Assembly: GCA_963974105.1 (NCBI GenBank)
Contig: CAXBBG010000004.1
Span: 1-64,000 of the forward strand
Direction of reading: 5' to 3'
DNA: 64,000 bases
From: UBA2136 sp963974105
GTDB lineage: Bacteria; Pseudomonadota; Alphaproteobacteria; UBA2136
The translations under genes were made by a program, and so were the position numbers. Position 1 is the stretch's first letter. Each line of letters opens with the position of its first letter. The notes beneath the pieces were generated by a model, which saw nothing but the letters and a program-made list of their open reading frames with translations, was not told where the DNA came from and ran no database searches. Shown piece after piece: positions 52,605 to 61,940 of this stretch.

Positions 52605-53569
52605 TGAGTTTTTTGAATGTAGATCCACTTCTTACATCGGTTTTATCGTGTATTCTCGGTCTGTTTTTACTGTTTTATTGTGGCAATCGCTTGGTAGATG
52701 GCGCGGTTTTTATTTCCCATAAGTTCAAACTTTCAAGCATCTTTATTGGCGTAGCTGTCATTGGTTTTGGTACAAGTTTGCCAGAAATCATTGCAACACT
52801 ATCAGCGACTCTAGCTGACAAGCCTTCTATTGCTTTTGGTAACATTATTGGGAGTAACATTGCTAACATAGCCCTTGTTTTGGGTATTGGTTTGTTATTG
52901 ATGGAAAAATTCACTCCAAATAAAGAGCAAATTCGCGAATACCTTATTATGATGATGTGTATGTGGATTTTTGCTTTTATTATTTTAACGCAAGGCGAAG
53001 TAAATACAGTTTCTGGTATTATTTTAATTTTAGGTTTAGCTGTTTATCTTTATTTTGCACATCAATCTGGTAAAAAAGAAGGCTTTAGTGAAGCTGAGGT
53101 TGAAGAAGAAATTAACCTGCCCAAAAATGGTTATATTGCGGCTGCGTTTATAACCTTGGGTCTTTTAGGTTTATTTTTAGGTGCTGATTTAACTGTAAAT
53201 GGTGCTGTCGTTCTTGCTGAGTACTTTGGTGTAAGTGAGCGTATTATTGGTTTAACATTGGTAGCTGTTGGCACAAGCTTACCTGAAATTGCAGCAACAA
53301 TAGCAGCGGCACGTCATGGCAATATTGGACTGACATTGGGTAACGTTGCTGGCTCTAACGTGTTTAACGCTTTAGGTGCCACAGGTGCGGCAGCCATCGT
53401 CAAAACTATGCATGTACAAGAAGAACTTTCAACAGATTTATTCGTGATGCTTATTTTAGGATTTGTTGTTGCTTATCTGTTTTTAGTGTCTAAACCAAAT
53501 ACGAAGGCTTTAGGTGTGGTTCTTGTTACACTTTACCTCTCATATATTGTGTCTTTAACTTGGAGTTAA
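52604..53569 (+). CDS. Calcium/sodium antiporter (CaCA family, YrbG-like)
   Basis: The 321-aa inner-membrane protein has the two inverted repeats of the family. Repeat one has GFGTSLPEIIATLSA and GNIIGSNIANIALVLG; repeat two has AVGTSLPEIAATIAAA and GNVAGSNVFNALG. These are the ion-binding alpha repeats with the key Glu in each. About ten helices are visible. Together with the preceding gene it forms an ion-handling pair. It ends 4 bp before the next gene. Confidence 0.93.
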   Translation: MSFLNVDPLLTSVLSCILGLFLLFYCGNRLVDGAVFISHKFKLSSIFIGVAVIGFGTSLPEIIATLSATLADKPSIAFGNIIGSNIANIALVLGIGLLLMEKFTPNKEQIREYLIMMMCMWIFAFIILTQGEVNTVSGIILILGLAVYLYFAHQSGKKEGFSEAEVEEEINLPKNGYIAAAFITLGLLGLFLGADLTVNGAVVLAEYFGVSERIIGLTLVAVGTSLPEIAATIAAARHGNIGLTLGNVAGSNVFNALGATGAAAIVKTMHVQEELSTDLFVMLILGFVVAYLFLVSKPNTKALGVVLVTLYLSYIVSLTWS

Positions 53570-53573
53570 TTTT

Positions 53574-55214
53574 ATGAAAAAATCTCTAGCATTATTACTA
53601 CTGGCAGTTTTGTGTGCTTGTTCCTCTGAAGATTCTGCACAAAATAAAGAGGTTGAGAAAGTCGTTTACACACCTGAGAGTGGCGGTGTTTACATAGACG
53701 CTGCTATCGGTGAAGCGAGCAACCTTATTCCTTGGACATCGTCTGACAGTGCTTCGCACGCCATTTCTAGTAATATTTATGATGGACTTTTAAAATATGA
53801 TAAAGACTTAAATCTTGTTGGAGATCTTGCAGATCGATGGGATATTTCTGAAGATGGTTTAACTATGACATTTTATCTAAAACAAAACGTAAAGTGGGCT
53901 GATGGTACAAAATTTACAGCACACGATGTTATGGCTACTTTTAAAACATTAACCGACCCTAAAACGCTAACACCTTATGCTGGGGATTATCAAGCTGTTT
54001 CAAGTGCTGAAGTTGTCGACGATTATACTTTTAAAGTAACTTATGACGAGCCTTTTGCCCCTGCCCTTGCCAGTTGGACGCTTAAAATTTTACCTAAAAA
54101 AAGGTTAGAAGCAGAAGATATTAACAACAGCTCTTTAAAAGAAAATCCTATGGGGACAGGTCCTTACATTTTAGGGACTTGGAAGCGTGGAGAATCTGTT
54201 ACTTTAAAGGCTAACGCAAATCATTTTCAGCATATGCCTTATATTAGCAACTTAATGACCCGCCAGATCCCAGATACGGATACGCAATTTTTAGAGCTAA
54301 AGGCAGGCAATATAGACAGTATGGGGCTTAAGCCTTTACAGTTTACAAGGCTAACAAATAGTAAAGCTTTTACCGATAAATTTGAAAAGTACAAATACCT
54401 TTCCAATGGGTATACGTACATGGGCTTTAAATTAGACCATCCTTTATTTAAGGACAAAAAGGTGCGACAGGCGCTTTCTTACGCCATATCTCGTGAAGAT
54501 ATTGTTGAAGGCGTATTGTTTGGACAGGGGTTACCATTGGCCTGTCCGTTTAAGCCTGGTACATGGGCTTACAACGAAAACATCAAACCATATTTACAGG
54601 ATATAAATAAAGCCAAGCAGTTATTAGCCGAAGCTGGATGGGAAGATACAGACGGTGACGGACTTTTAGATAAAAATATAAATGGTCAGAAAAAACAGTT
54701 TGAATTTACTGTAATAACAAATCAAGGAAATGATATGCGTAAAATGACTGCTGAATTAATGCAGCAAGCATTTGCAAATATTGGTGTCAAAATGAATATT
54801 AATGTTCAAGAATGGTCTACGTTTATTCAAAACACTATCAACAAACGCCAGTTCGAAGCCTTTATTTTAGGTTGGTCACTCACACCCGAACCAGACCCTT
54901 TTGACATTTTCCATTCAAGCAAAATGGGTGAAAAAGAATTTAATATAGTAGGCTTTAGCAATAAAGAGGCAGACGATGCCATGGTTGCAGCAAGGCGTAC
55001 TTTTGACCAAGCTGAACGCAAAAGACACCTGGACCGTTTCCAAGAAATATTAAACGATGAGCAACCATACTTATTTTTATATGCACCTTACAGTTTAATT
55101 GCTATTCAAAAGCGCATTCAAAACATTGAAGAAGCACCCGCTGGTATTAGCCATAACTTTATAGATTGGTATATACCAAAGGTTTTACAAACACGAAAAG
55201 TGTTTACTCAATAA
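53574..55214 (+). CDS. Oligopeptide ABC transporter substrate-binding lipoprotein
   Basis: The 546-aa product belongs to solute-binding family 5 (OppA/DppA-like). It has a lipobox LCAC (Cys16) and family motifs in WDISEDGLTMTFYLKQNVKW, NPMGTGPYIL and KKVRQALSYAISRE. It should sit in the periplasm bound to the inner membrane and deliver peptides or a similar ligand. A strong terminator follows. Of the other transporter parts only one permease (55997) is near; no ATPase lies in the window. Confidence 0.92.
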   Translation: MKKSLALLLLAVLCACSSEDSAQNKEVEKVVYTPESGGVYIDAAIGEASNLIPWTSSDSASHAISSNIYDGLLKYDKDLNLVGDLADRWDISEDGLTMTFYLKQNVKWADGTKFTAHDVMATFKTLTDPKTLTPYAGDYQAVSSAEVVDDYTFKVTYDEPFAPALASWTLKILPKKRLEAEDINNSSLKENPMGTGPYILGTWKRGESVTLKANANHFQHMPYISNLMTRQIPDTDTQFLELKAGNIDSMGLKPLQFTRLTNSKAFTDKFEKYKYLSNGYTYMGFKLDHPLFKDKKVRQALSYAISREDIVEGVLFGQGLPLACPFKPGTWAYNENIKPYLQDINKAKQLLAEAGWEDTDGDGLLDKNINGQKKQFEFTVITNQGNDMRKMTAELMQQAFANIGVKMNINVQEWSTFIQNTINKRQFEAFILGWSLTPEPDPFDIFHSSKMGEKEFNIVGFSNKEADDAMVAARRTFDQAERKRHLDRFQEILNDEQPYLFLYAPYSLIAIQKRIQNIEEAPAGISHNFIDWYIPKVLQTRKVFTQ

Positions 55215-55218
55215 TTTT

Positions 55219-55246
55219 AAAAAGCCTCTTATGTTAGAGGCTTTTT
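55219..55246. terminator. Intrinsic terminator of the substrate-binding protein gene
   Basis: AAAAAGCCTCT / AGAGGCTTTTT, a perfect 11-bp stem with a 6-nt loop and T tract, directly after the stop. Confidence 0.9.
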
Positions 55247-55338
55247 AATGCAGGGTACTTGAAAAATTTCAAAATATGATTATATATACAGATACAGATA
55301 TTGAAACACCCCTTATTTTTTACTTTTTTGGAGCCTTT

Positions 55339-55521
55339 ATGCTGTGCATACATAGCAATATCAATATTAAAGAAAACCCTAATCAAGTTTTAGCGCAAAC
55401 TCAATTTTTACAATTTTGCGAAGAATTTGATAAAGAGGTAACAGAAGATGAAATGCCAACCCTAAATACAGAAAATGATTGGGAAGAGTATTTTATCAAT
55501 GCTTATTTTGAAAAAATATAA
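55339..55521 (+). CDS. Small acidic protein (60 aa), unknown
   Basis: Not recognised. The frame is open to 55276, but GGAG lies 5 bp before ATG 55339, so the product is MLCIHSNINIKENPN followed by an acidic C-terminal half (DKEVTEDEM, NDWEEYF). It has no membrane segment. It has a terminator on each side and so is a single-gene unit. No function can be given. Confidence 0.6.
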   Translation: MLCIHSNINIKENPNQVLAQTQFLQFCEEFDKEVTEDEMPTLNTENDWEEYFINAYFEKI

Positions 55522-55533
55522 ATCATCGAAAAC

Positions 55534-55560
55534 AAAAACCCTCAATTTAGAGGGTTTTTT
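55534..55560. terminator. Bidirectional terminator between two small genes
   Basis: AAAAACCCTC / GAGGGTTTTT with a 6-nt loop, between convergent small genes at 55339 and 55584. Confidence 0.9.
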
Positions 55561-55583
55561 TATGTTCAATCACATTATATAAA

Positions 55584-55874
55584 TTAGCGTTCCAGCGCTT
55601 TAGAAAGCGCGTCGGCAAGTGCAGAGTTGCCTACATCACCAAATTCTTCTTCTAAGTCGGCTGTACGTTGAGCGCGTAATTCTTCAACGGTAGGTTCAGC
55701 GTCATACACAAGGTTCTGATCCTCAAGCTTATTTTGCTCATCTATAAAGCTCAAAGCTTCTTCACTTGAAAGCCCTTGCAAATCTTTATAGCCGCTTTCT
55801 TGGTTTAGTAAATTTTCTTCAGCGTCAAGTTTACGGAAACCTTTACGGTTCTCTGATGATTTGTTTTTTGACAT
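55584..55874 (-). CDS. Small hydrophilic protein (96 aa), unknown
   Basis: Not recognised. The product is highly charged and acidic overall, with no Cys, no membrane segment and several Glu-rich helical stretches (EEALSFIDEQNKLEDQ). The frame is open to 55895; GGGG 8 bp before ATG 55874 favours the shorter form. It is divergent from the permease gene. No function can be given. Confidence 0.6.
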   Translation of the reverse strand: MSKNKSSENRKGFRKLDAEENLLNQESGYKDLQGLSSEEALSFIDEQNKLEDQNLVYDAEPTVEELRAQRTADLEEEFGDVGNSALADALSKALER

Positions 55875-55996
55875 TAATTTTGCCCCTCTTAACATTTTAT
55901 TCTCTATAGTTTTATGGACACAGGCAAAACTATATAACAGTTATAAGCTGACATTTTTAAAGTGACAAAGCCCAGTAAGGGTTTTACACTGTTTGT

Positions 55997-56977
55997 ATGT
56001 TGAATTATTTACTGAAACGACTTGTTGGAATGGTGCCATTACTTATTGGCATTACACTTATTTCTTTCGTTGTTATTCAACTCGCACCCGGCGAACCTGT
56101 TTCTATGGAAACAGATTTAAATCCAAAAATAAGTGTTGAAGCACAGCAAAAACTTAGAGAGCATTACGGCTTAGACAAGCCTGTTCATATTCAATATTTT
56201 GACTGGTTAACCCGCTTTATAAGTTTGGATTTTGGGCAGTCTTTTGCGCCAGATGGGCGTGATGTTTCGGAAAAAATAATAGAACGCCTTCCTGTTACAC
56301 TATGGATGAATGTGATCGGATTGCTTATTGTACTGCTGTTGGCCATCCCTTTAGGTGTTGCATCAGCTAAATATCAAAACAGTTTTTTTGATAAGTCGAC
56401 AACTGTCATTGTTTTCACACTTTTTGCAGCGCCAAGCTTTTGGATAGGTTTATTGTGCATGATATATTTTGGTGTTCAACTTGGTTGGGTACCTGTTTCG
56501 GGGCTTTCAAGTTTTGGGAGTGAACACTGGGCATGGCATGAACGTTTATTAGACTGGGCGCATCACCTTATTCTGCCTATTATAATTGGTGTGCTTGGCA
56601 GCATTGCCGGTTTAAGTCGTTATATGCGTAGCTCTATGCTTGAAGTGATACGCCAAGAATATATGACAACAGCGCGTGCTAAAGGGCTTAAAGAAAATGC
56701 GATTATGTATAAACACGGTCTTAAAAATGCCCTGTTACCGGTCATTACTATTTTAGGTTTAAGTATTCCAGGGCTTATTGGTGGGAGTGTTATATTTGAA
56801 AGTTTATTTTCTATCCCAGGTATGGGGAAACTTTTTTATGACGGCGTTATGATGCGTGATTATCCACTTATCATGGGAATTTTAAGTATTGGTGCGGTAT
56901 TAACCTTGCTTGGTAATCTTATCGCTGATATTTCATACGCACTTGCAGACCCGCGCATTCGAGTCGGCCATCAATAA
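55997..56977 (+). CDS. DppB/OppB-type ABC transporter permease
   Basis: The 326-aa inner-membrane protein has about six helices and the DppB-type signature: N-terminal LLIGITLISFVVIQLAPG, and the ATPase-coupling EAA-like loop TARAKGLKENAIMYKHGLKNA. It would form a transmembrane channel with a DppC-type partner and two ATPases, none of which is adjacent. The substrate-binding lipoprotein gene is 782 bp upstream, separated by a terminator and two small genes. Either the partners lie elsewhere or the operon was broken up. Confidence 0.9.
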   Translation: MLNYLLKRLVGMVPLLIGITLISFVVIQLAPGEPVSMETDLNPKISVEAQQKLREHYGLDKPVHIQYFDWLTRFISLDFGQSFAPDGRDVSEKIIERLPVTLWMNVIGLLIVLLLAIPLGVASAKYQNSFFDKSTTVIVFTLFAAPSFWIGLLCMIYFGVQLGWVPVSGLSSFGSEHWAWHERLLDWAHHLILPIIIGVLGSIAGLSRYMRSSMLEVIRQEYMTTARAKGLKENAIMYKHGLKNALLPVITILGLSIPGLIGGSVIFESLFSIPGMGKLFYDGVMMRDYPLIMGILSIGAVLTLLGNLIADISYALADPRIRVGHQ

Positions 56978-57003
56978 ATATTTAAATACCCTATATATTC
57001 TTT

Positions 57004-57675
57004 TTAGGAAGCTCGCTTAACAACTTCTTCCACAAGTTTTGAAATACCTTTTTCGGCTTCTAAAATATCGTGTGTTATCATATAGGCTGGTGTTGAAATA
57101 ATATTATATTTTTCATCAATAACGATATCATCCACTCCACAATCAACGTGCTCACAGCCGAGGTCTCTTACCTTTTGAGCAATATGTTCATCATGCCCAA
57201 TTGTTAGTTTTGCGCCTGTATTTTTAAGTACGACACTCGCAATAGATGCAGGAGAAATACAAATAAACCCTACTGGCTTTTTACGTTCTATCATACCTTT
57301 TACTAAATTTTTAACATGAAGTTCCACGTCAATATCGTCAATAATATCTCGGTATGCAAAATCGGAAAGATTCATCGCTGCACCAAAACCGCCGGGAAAA
57401 ATAAGTGCGTCGTAATCATCCGCATGCACGTCAAATAAGGCATGAATGTCGCCACGCGCAATACGAGATGATTCCTCAAGAACATTCCGAGGGTCATGAC
57501 CTTCATGCACATGACCTGTCTTATGATTGATGACATCAGCCTGTTCAATATCAGGTGCTAAAAAACATACTTCAGCACCTAGCTTTCTAAGGTGTAAGAC
57601 AGTCAATACACTTTCATTTATTTCGCTTCCGTCGTCAACGCCACAACCAGCAAGGATAATCGCAACTTTAGGCAT
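57004..57675 (-). CDS. elbB: Glyoxalase / isoprenoid biosynthesis protein ElbB
   Basis: DJ-1/PfpI superfamily protein, like E. coli ElbB (YhbL), which has glyoxalase activity. The 223-aa product has the hallmark LAGCGVDDGSEINESVLT, INHKTG, IFPGGFGAAMNLSDFA and PAYM segments. The nucleophile Cys is in GFICISPAS. Length is typical. It is convergent with the permease gene and follows prmA's terminator region as a separate unit. Confidence 0.93.
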   Translation of the reverse strand: MPKVAIILAGCGVDDGSEINESVLTVLHLRKLGAEVCFLAPDIEQADVINHKTGHVHEGHDPRNVLEESSRIARGDIHALFDVHADDYDALIFPGGFGAAMNLSDFAYRDIIDDIDVELHVKNLVKGMIERKKPVGFICISPASIASVVLKNTGAKLTIGHDEHIAQKVRDLGCEHVDCGVDDIVIDEKYNIISTPAYMITHDILEAEKGISKLVEEVVKRAS

Positions 57676-57758
57676 AATTAATTCCTTATTTTTATAAATT
57701 ATTATTATATAAGTATGGTTGTTTGAAAGCTTTGGTGCAAGTTTTGTTTAGTGCATAA

Positions 57759-57794
57759 AAAAAAGAGCTGCTTAAAATTCGTAAGCAACTCTTT
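57759..57794 (-). terminator. Intrinsic terminator of prmA
   Basis: AAAGAG-x-TGCTTA / TAAGCA-x-CTCTTT forms a 13-bp stem with one mismatch and a 7-nt loop, followed by T on the minus strand, 18 bp after the prmA stop. Confidence 0.85.
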
Positions 57795-57812
57795 ATATTT
57801 TAAAGGTTTATT

Positions 57813-58679
57813 TTATTTAACAACCGTGACAGCCATCCATTTATCTATGGTTATCTCATTAAGTAATGTCATACCTTTTTCTTCGTAGGCTTGTACGACT
57901 GCATCTTTTTGGGTAGTTAAAAACCCAGAAAGAATAGCGACACCGCCATCATCTAAGCAATTGATGAGATCGGTAGACATTTCAATAAGCGGATTTGCCA
58001 AAATATTTGCAAATATAAGGTCGTATGGTGCTTTGCTTTGCACAATTTCAGACTTAAATCCGTCACTAACGGCACATGTAACCTTGTCAGCCACATTGTT
58101 AAATATACAGTTTTCTATTGCAACATCTATACTTGTTTCGTCAATGTCAACGGCGAGGCAAAAGGTTCCGTTTTTCTTAGCTGCACCCATAGCAAGTATG
58201 GCACTGCCACACCCCATATCGAGTATGTTATTAAACTTGTCATCTTCACTTGTGATTTCATCATAAAGCGTTAAGCTAGCGGCTGTTGTTGGGTGTTCGC
58301 CCGTACCAAATGCCATGCCAGCAGGAACTTTAAGAGAAACCATGCCTTCAGGCGCTTCTTCTTCAAAACTGTGAACAAAGAAACCGCCAACTTCCAAAGG
58401 TGGAAAACCGTGCTTCATAGTAGCCTTCCAGTCGTCATCGTAAACAACTGTCAGGCTAATATTTAAAGTGGTGCCAGAAATTTCATCGGCTATTTTAAAA
58501 GCATTTAAAATACTTTCTTTGCTTTGAGTAGCTGGAAAAAAAGCATTGATATTCCACTGATTCTCTTCCTTGCCTGTGTCGATAGCAGCCTCTAAAGGAA
58601 ACAAAATTTCTTCATAGATTGAAATATCACTCTTGTTTATTTTTGCAGAGGCTTTCCAGCCAACTATCTCTTTTTCCAT
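57813..58679 (-). CDS. prmA: Ribosomal protein L11 methyltransferase
   Basis: S-adenosylmethionine-dependent enzyme that methylates ribosomal protein L11. The 288-aa product has the N-terminal substrate domain, the GTGEHPTT motif, the SAM-binding ILDMGCGSAILAMGA and the NILANPL motif. Length is normal. Its start overlaps the ftsH stop by one base, so it is coupled to ftsH. Confidence 0.95.
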   Translation of the reverse strand: MEKEIVGWKASAKINKSDISIYEEILFPLEAAIDTGKEENQWNINAFFPATQSKESILNAFKIADEISGTTLNISLTVVYDDDWKATMKHGFPPLEVGGFFVHSFEEEAPEGMVSLKVPAGMAFGTGEHPTTAASLTLYDEITSEDDKFNNILDMGCGSAILAMGAAKKNGTFCLAVDIDETSIDVAIENCIFNNVADKVTCAVSDGFKSEIVQSKAPYDLIFANILANPLIEMSTDLINCLDDGGVAILSGFLTTQKDAVVQAYEEKGMTLLNEITIDKWMAVTVVK

Positions 58680-60676
58680 TATTTTTTATCGACTTTCTTT
58701 ACTGTTTTTTTAGTTGCAGCTGCTTTTTTTGGAGCTGCTTTTTTAGCAGTAGATTTTTTAGCGTCTTTCTTTTCAGATGAAGCTTTTGAGGCAGATTTTT
58801 CAACGCGCTCTTTAATTTTATTTTGCTGAGCAGCTTCGGCCTTTTGCTTACGCCTTGTCCCTTTTTTAGCAATAACTGGCTTGCCATCAAAAAGATCGTC
58901 AATTTGCGCTTTATCAAGTGTTTCATATTCTAACAAAGCTTCGCTAAGTTGATGTAACTTATCTATATTTTCAGTTAGAATATTCTTGGCACGCTTATAG
59001 TTTTTATCGATAAACATACGCACTTCAGCGTCAACAGATTTAGCAGTTTCTGAGCTTAGACCTGCATTTGAGCCGCCACCCATACTGCGTCCTAAGAATG
59101 GGTCTTGATCTTTAGACCCATAAACCTGAGGACCCATTTTATCAGACATGCCCCATGCACAAACCATGTTGTGCGCTAAGTCTGTTGCACGTTCAATATC
59201 ATTTGAAGCACCAGTTGTCATTTGGTTTAATATCATCTCTTCAGCCAAACGCCCACCCATCAAAATAGCGATCTGGTTTTCAAGATAAACCTTGTCGTAA
59301 GTTACCTTATCTTCTTCAGGAAGTGACATAGTAACTCCTAAAGCACGGCCACGTGGGATGATAGTTACTTTATGTAAAGGATCAGCTTCACCTTCAATAA
59401 ACATTGTCACAATGGCGTGCCCAGCTTCGTGGTAGGCTGTGGTTTTCTTTTGACCTTCAGTCATGGCAGCGCTTTTACGTTCTGCACCCATCATAACTTT
59501 ATCCTTAGCCATTTCAAAATCCTCCATGTCAACCAAACGTTTGTCACTTCTAGCTGCCATTAAGGCTGATTCATTTACAAGGTTTGCAAGGTCTGCACCG
59601 CTAAAACCTGGTGTACCACGGGCTATTACATGCGCATCAACATCTGATGCTAATGGCACTTTTTGCATGTGTACTTTTAAAATTTGCTCACGACCTTTAA
59701 TATCTGGAAGTGGCACCATAACTTGACGGTCAAAGCGACCTGGGCGCATAAGCGCAGGGTCTAGAACGTCTGGGCGGTTTGTTGCGGCAATAAGGATAAC
59801 ACCTTCGTTCGCACTAAACCCATCCATTTCAACAAGAAGTTGGTTAAGTGTTTGCTCACGTTCGTCATTACCGCCACCAATACCAGTACCACGGTGACGA
59901 CCCACAGCATCAATCTCATCAATAAAGATAATACAAGGGGCATTTTTCTTACCTTGTTCAAATAAATCACGTACACGAGAAGCACCAACACCGACAAACA
60001 TTTCAACAAATTCAGAGCCTGAAATTGTAAAGAACGGTACACCCGCCTCGCCTGCAACAGAACGTGCAAGCAAAGTTTTACCAGTACCAGGAGAACCAGC
60101 TAAAAGAACACCTTTAGGGATTTTACCACCAAGGCGTTGGAATTTTGTTGGGTCTTTTAGAAAATCGACAACCTCTTCAAGTTCTTGCTTGGCTTCTTCA
60201 ACGCCCGCTACATCGTCAAATGTTACTCGAATTTGGTTTTCTGTAAGCATTTGGGCTTTAGATTTACCAAAGCTCATAGCTTTGCCGCCACCCTGCATTT
60301 TATTCATCATAACAACCCAGAAAAGAATGATAACACCAATTGGCAACATGCTAATTAGGATTTGCTTTAGAACACTTTCGCCTTCTTGAGGTTTAACTTC
60401 TATGGCTACATTTTTTTCACGTAGGTTTTTAATAAGGTCAGGGTCGTATGGAGAAAGTGCTTCCAACTCCTGCCCGTCACTACGTACAGCTGTAATGGTT
60501 TGACCTTTGATTTGAACGCCTGAAACAGCACCCTCATCAACAAGATTCATAATTTCAGAATAGCTTACTTTTGTACCTGCTGTATTAAGCTTAGATGGGT
60601 CAACCATTTGATACATAGATAATGCGAGTAGAACCAACATGGCCCAGAATAAAATATTACGTGCGTTTCCGTTCAC
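58679..60676 (-). CDS. ftsH: ATP-dependent zinc metalloprotease FtsH
   Basis: Inner-membrane AAA+ protease that degrades damaged membrane proteins and regulators. The 665-aa product has two N-terminal helices around a periplasmic domain, Walker A GSPGTGKT near 195, Walker B IIFIDEIDAVG, the SRH region NRPDVLDPALMRPGRFD and the zinc site HEAGH near 415. The last 45 or so residues are a Lys/Ala-rich histone H1-like tail (KKSTAKKAAPKKAAATKK) not found in E. coli FtsH. The partner tilS is not adjacent; prmA follows in the same operon. Confidence 0.97.
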   Translation of the reverse strand: MNGNARNILFWAMLVLLALSMYQMVDPSKLNTAGTKVSYSEIMNLVDEGAVSGVQIKGQTITAVRSDGQELEALSPYDPDLIKNLREKNVAIEVKPQEGESVLKQILISMLPIGVIILFWVVMMNKMQGGGKAMSFGKSKAQMLTENQIRVTFDDVAGVEEAKQELEEVVDFLKDPTKFQRLGGKIPKGVLLAGSPGTGKTLLARSVAGEAGVPFFTISGSEFVEMFVGVGASRVRDLFEQGKKNAPCIIFIDEIDAVGRHRGTGIGGGNDEREQTLNQLLVEMDGFSANEGVILIAATNRPDVLDPALMRPGRFDRQVMVPLPDIKGREQILKVHMQKVPLASDVDAHVIARGTPGFSGADLANLVNESALMAARSDKRLVDMEDFEMAKDKVMMGAERKSAAMTEGQKKTTAYHEAGHAIVTMFIEGEADPLHKVTIIPRGRALGVTMSLPEEDKVTYDKVYLENQIAILMGGRLAEEMILNQMTTGASNDIERATDLAHNMVCAWGMSDKMGPQVYGSKDQDPFLGRSMGGGSNAGLSSETAKSVDAEVRMFIDKNYKRAKNILTENIDKLHQLSEALLEYETLDKAQIDDLFDGKPVIAKKGTRRKQKAEAAQQNKIKERVEKSASKASSEKKDAKKSTAKKAAPKKAAATKKTVKKVDKK

Positions 60677-60867
60677 TGGAAATTCTCCGATATAGTTAAA
60701 AAGTTAATTATTTATTGTTGCTTGATATTAGCCTGTAACTCTGAATCCTTCAAGTAATTAAGGGTTTTTTCTTGCATAATTCATAACCATGTCAATTTTT
60801 TGTCAGATGTTTAAGAAAAAAATTATACGCAACCTCATAAGTAGTTAGGGAAAAAGGAGAAATGTTT

Positions 60868-60981
60868 ATGCAATCACACGATTTTAATGCTTTTATGAAT
60901 GTTGGGATAAAAGAGATTTATCACGGCGAAATTGGGATATTTAAATTTATTCTTAAAGGGTTACCAAAAGTATTTAAATAG
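60868..60981 (+). CDS. Candidate small protein (37 aa)
   Basis: Short reading frame in the 313-bp gap between ftsH and the 89-aa gene. It starts MQSHDFNAFMNVG and ends GLPKVFK, with AAAGGAG 8 bp upstream of ATG 60868; an ATG at 60862 is also in frame. The C-terminal half is amphipathic and basic. The ribosome site is the main support. Protein reality and function are unproven. Confidence 0.4.
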   Translation: MQSHDFNAFMNVGIKEIYHGEIGIFKFILKGLPKVFK

Positions 60982-60989
60982 ATTTTTTA

Positions 60990-61259
60990 CTATTGTTCAA
61001 CAACCTTTGCCATGTATTGACGACTTGGTGTTTCGGCCGTACGTGTAAATTCACCAACAAGAATGTCTTTATAGTTTAAAGCCTTTTTGATGATATGGCA
61101 TGGAATACCGCCAAGTTTTACTTGAAGCTTACCCTCACTCCAAATTTCAAAATGCTGCTGATAAACAAAAACTTCGGCATTTTCTGTAGTGAAATCATGC
61201 GTTGGAATACACAGCATAACCTCGCCGTTGTTGTTTACCATCACGTCATATAAGTTCAT
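60990..61259 (-). CDS. Conserved-looking small protein (89 aa), unknown
   Basis: Not recognised. The product is soluble, with a possible small beta fold (NNNGEVMLCIPTHD, VFVYQQHFEIW, GGIPCHIIKKAL) and two Cys. AGGGTGA precedes the ATG by about 5 bp. It is a single gene, divergent from pncC. No function can be given. Confidence 0.65.
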   Translation of the reverse strand: MNLYDVMVNNNGEVMLCIPTHDFTTENAEVFVYQQHFEIWSEGKLQVKLGGIPCHIIKKALNYKDILVGEFTRTAETPSRQYMAKVVEQ

Positions 61260-61376
61260 TTTTTCACCCTAAATAATTTATGCTTATTAAACAATAAGAT
61301 GCACACTATATAAAAAATTGTATGCCATCACAAGCTTTTTGATATAATAGCACTATAATAACGAAAGCTTTACATT

Positions 61377-61868
61377 ATGTTTAAATCGCAACTTGTTGAA
61401 AAATCATCAAATGCCATAGAGTTTCTTCGTGAAAAAGGTATGACAATTTCTACAGCAGAAAGTTGTACTGGCGGCTTAATTATCGGTTTGCTTACTGAAA
61501 TTTCAGGAAGCAGTGCTGTGGTAGACCGTGGTTTTATTACTTACACCAATCGCGCAAAAATGGATATGGTCGGCGTCAAAGCCAAAACCTTAAAAGAGCA
61601 TGGTGCTGTAAGCGCTCAAACAGTAAAAGAAATGGCTATTGGGGCTAAAAAATATTCAGGCAGCCGGTTAGCCGTCAGTGTTTCTGGTATTGCAGGGCCA
61701 ACTGGTGGTAGCGATGATAAGCCTGTAGGATTGGTACATTGGGCACTTGCGCATGATAATGGCGTTATCACTGAAAGCTTTATATTTAAAGGCAGCCGTA
61801 GCGAAGTACGTTTGCAAGCAATAGAGGCCGTTTTAGACTTGATCTTAAAACATACAAAGGCTGTATAA
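61377..61868 (+). CDS. pncC: Nicotinamide-nucleotide amidase (CinA C-terminal type, PncC)
   Basis: Deamidates nicotinamide mononucleotide for pyridine nucleotide recycling. The 163-aa product is the stand-alone CinA C-terminal domain. Motifs AESCTGGL, FITYTNRAKMDMVGV and SGIAGPTGGSDDKPVG are visible. It lacks the N-terminal molybdopterin-binding-like domain of full CinA, the usual short form. Two TATAAT-like boxes lie 20-35 bp upstream. It precedes fabI by 72 bp. Confidence 0.92.
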   Translation: MFKSQLVEKSSNAIEFLREKGMTISTAESCTGGLIIGLLTEISGSSAVVDRGFITYTNRAKMDMVGVKAKTLKEHGAVSAQTVKEMAIGAKKYSGSRLAVSVSGIAGPTGGSDDKPVGLVHWALAHDNGVITESFIFKGSRSEVRLQAIEAVLDLILKHTKAV

Positions 61869-61940
61869 CGGTATTTCTTGAAAAAAAAACATATTCCTTG
61901 TACCCTCCTCCTCTAATCATTCATTAAAGGAATAAAATAG

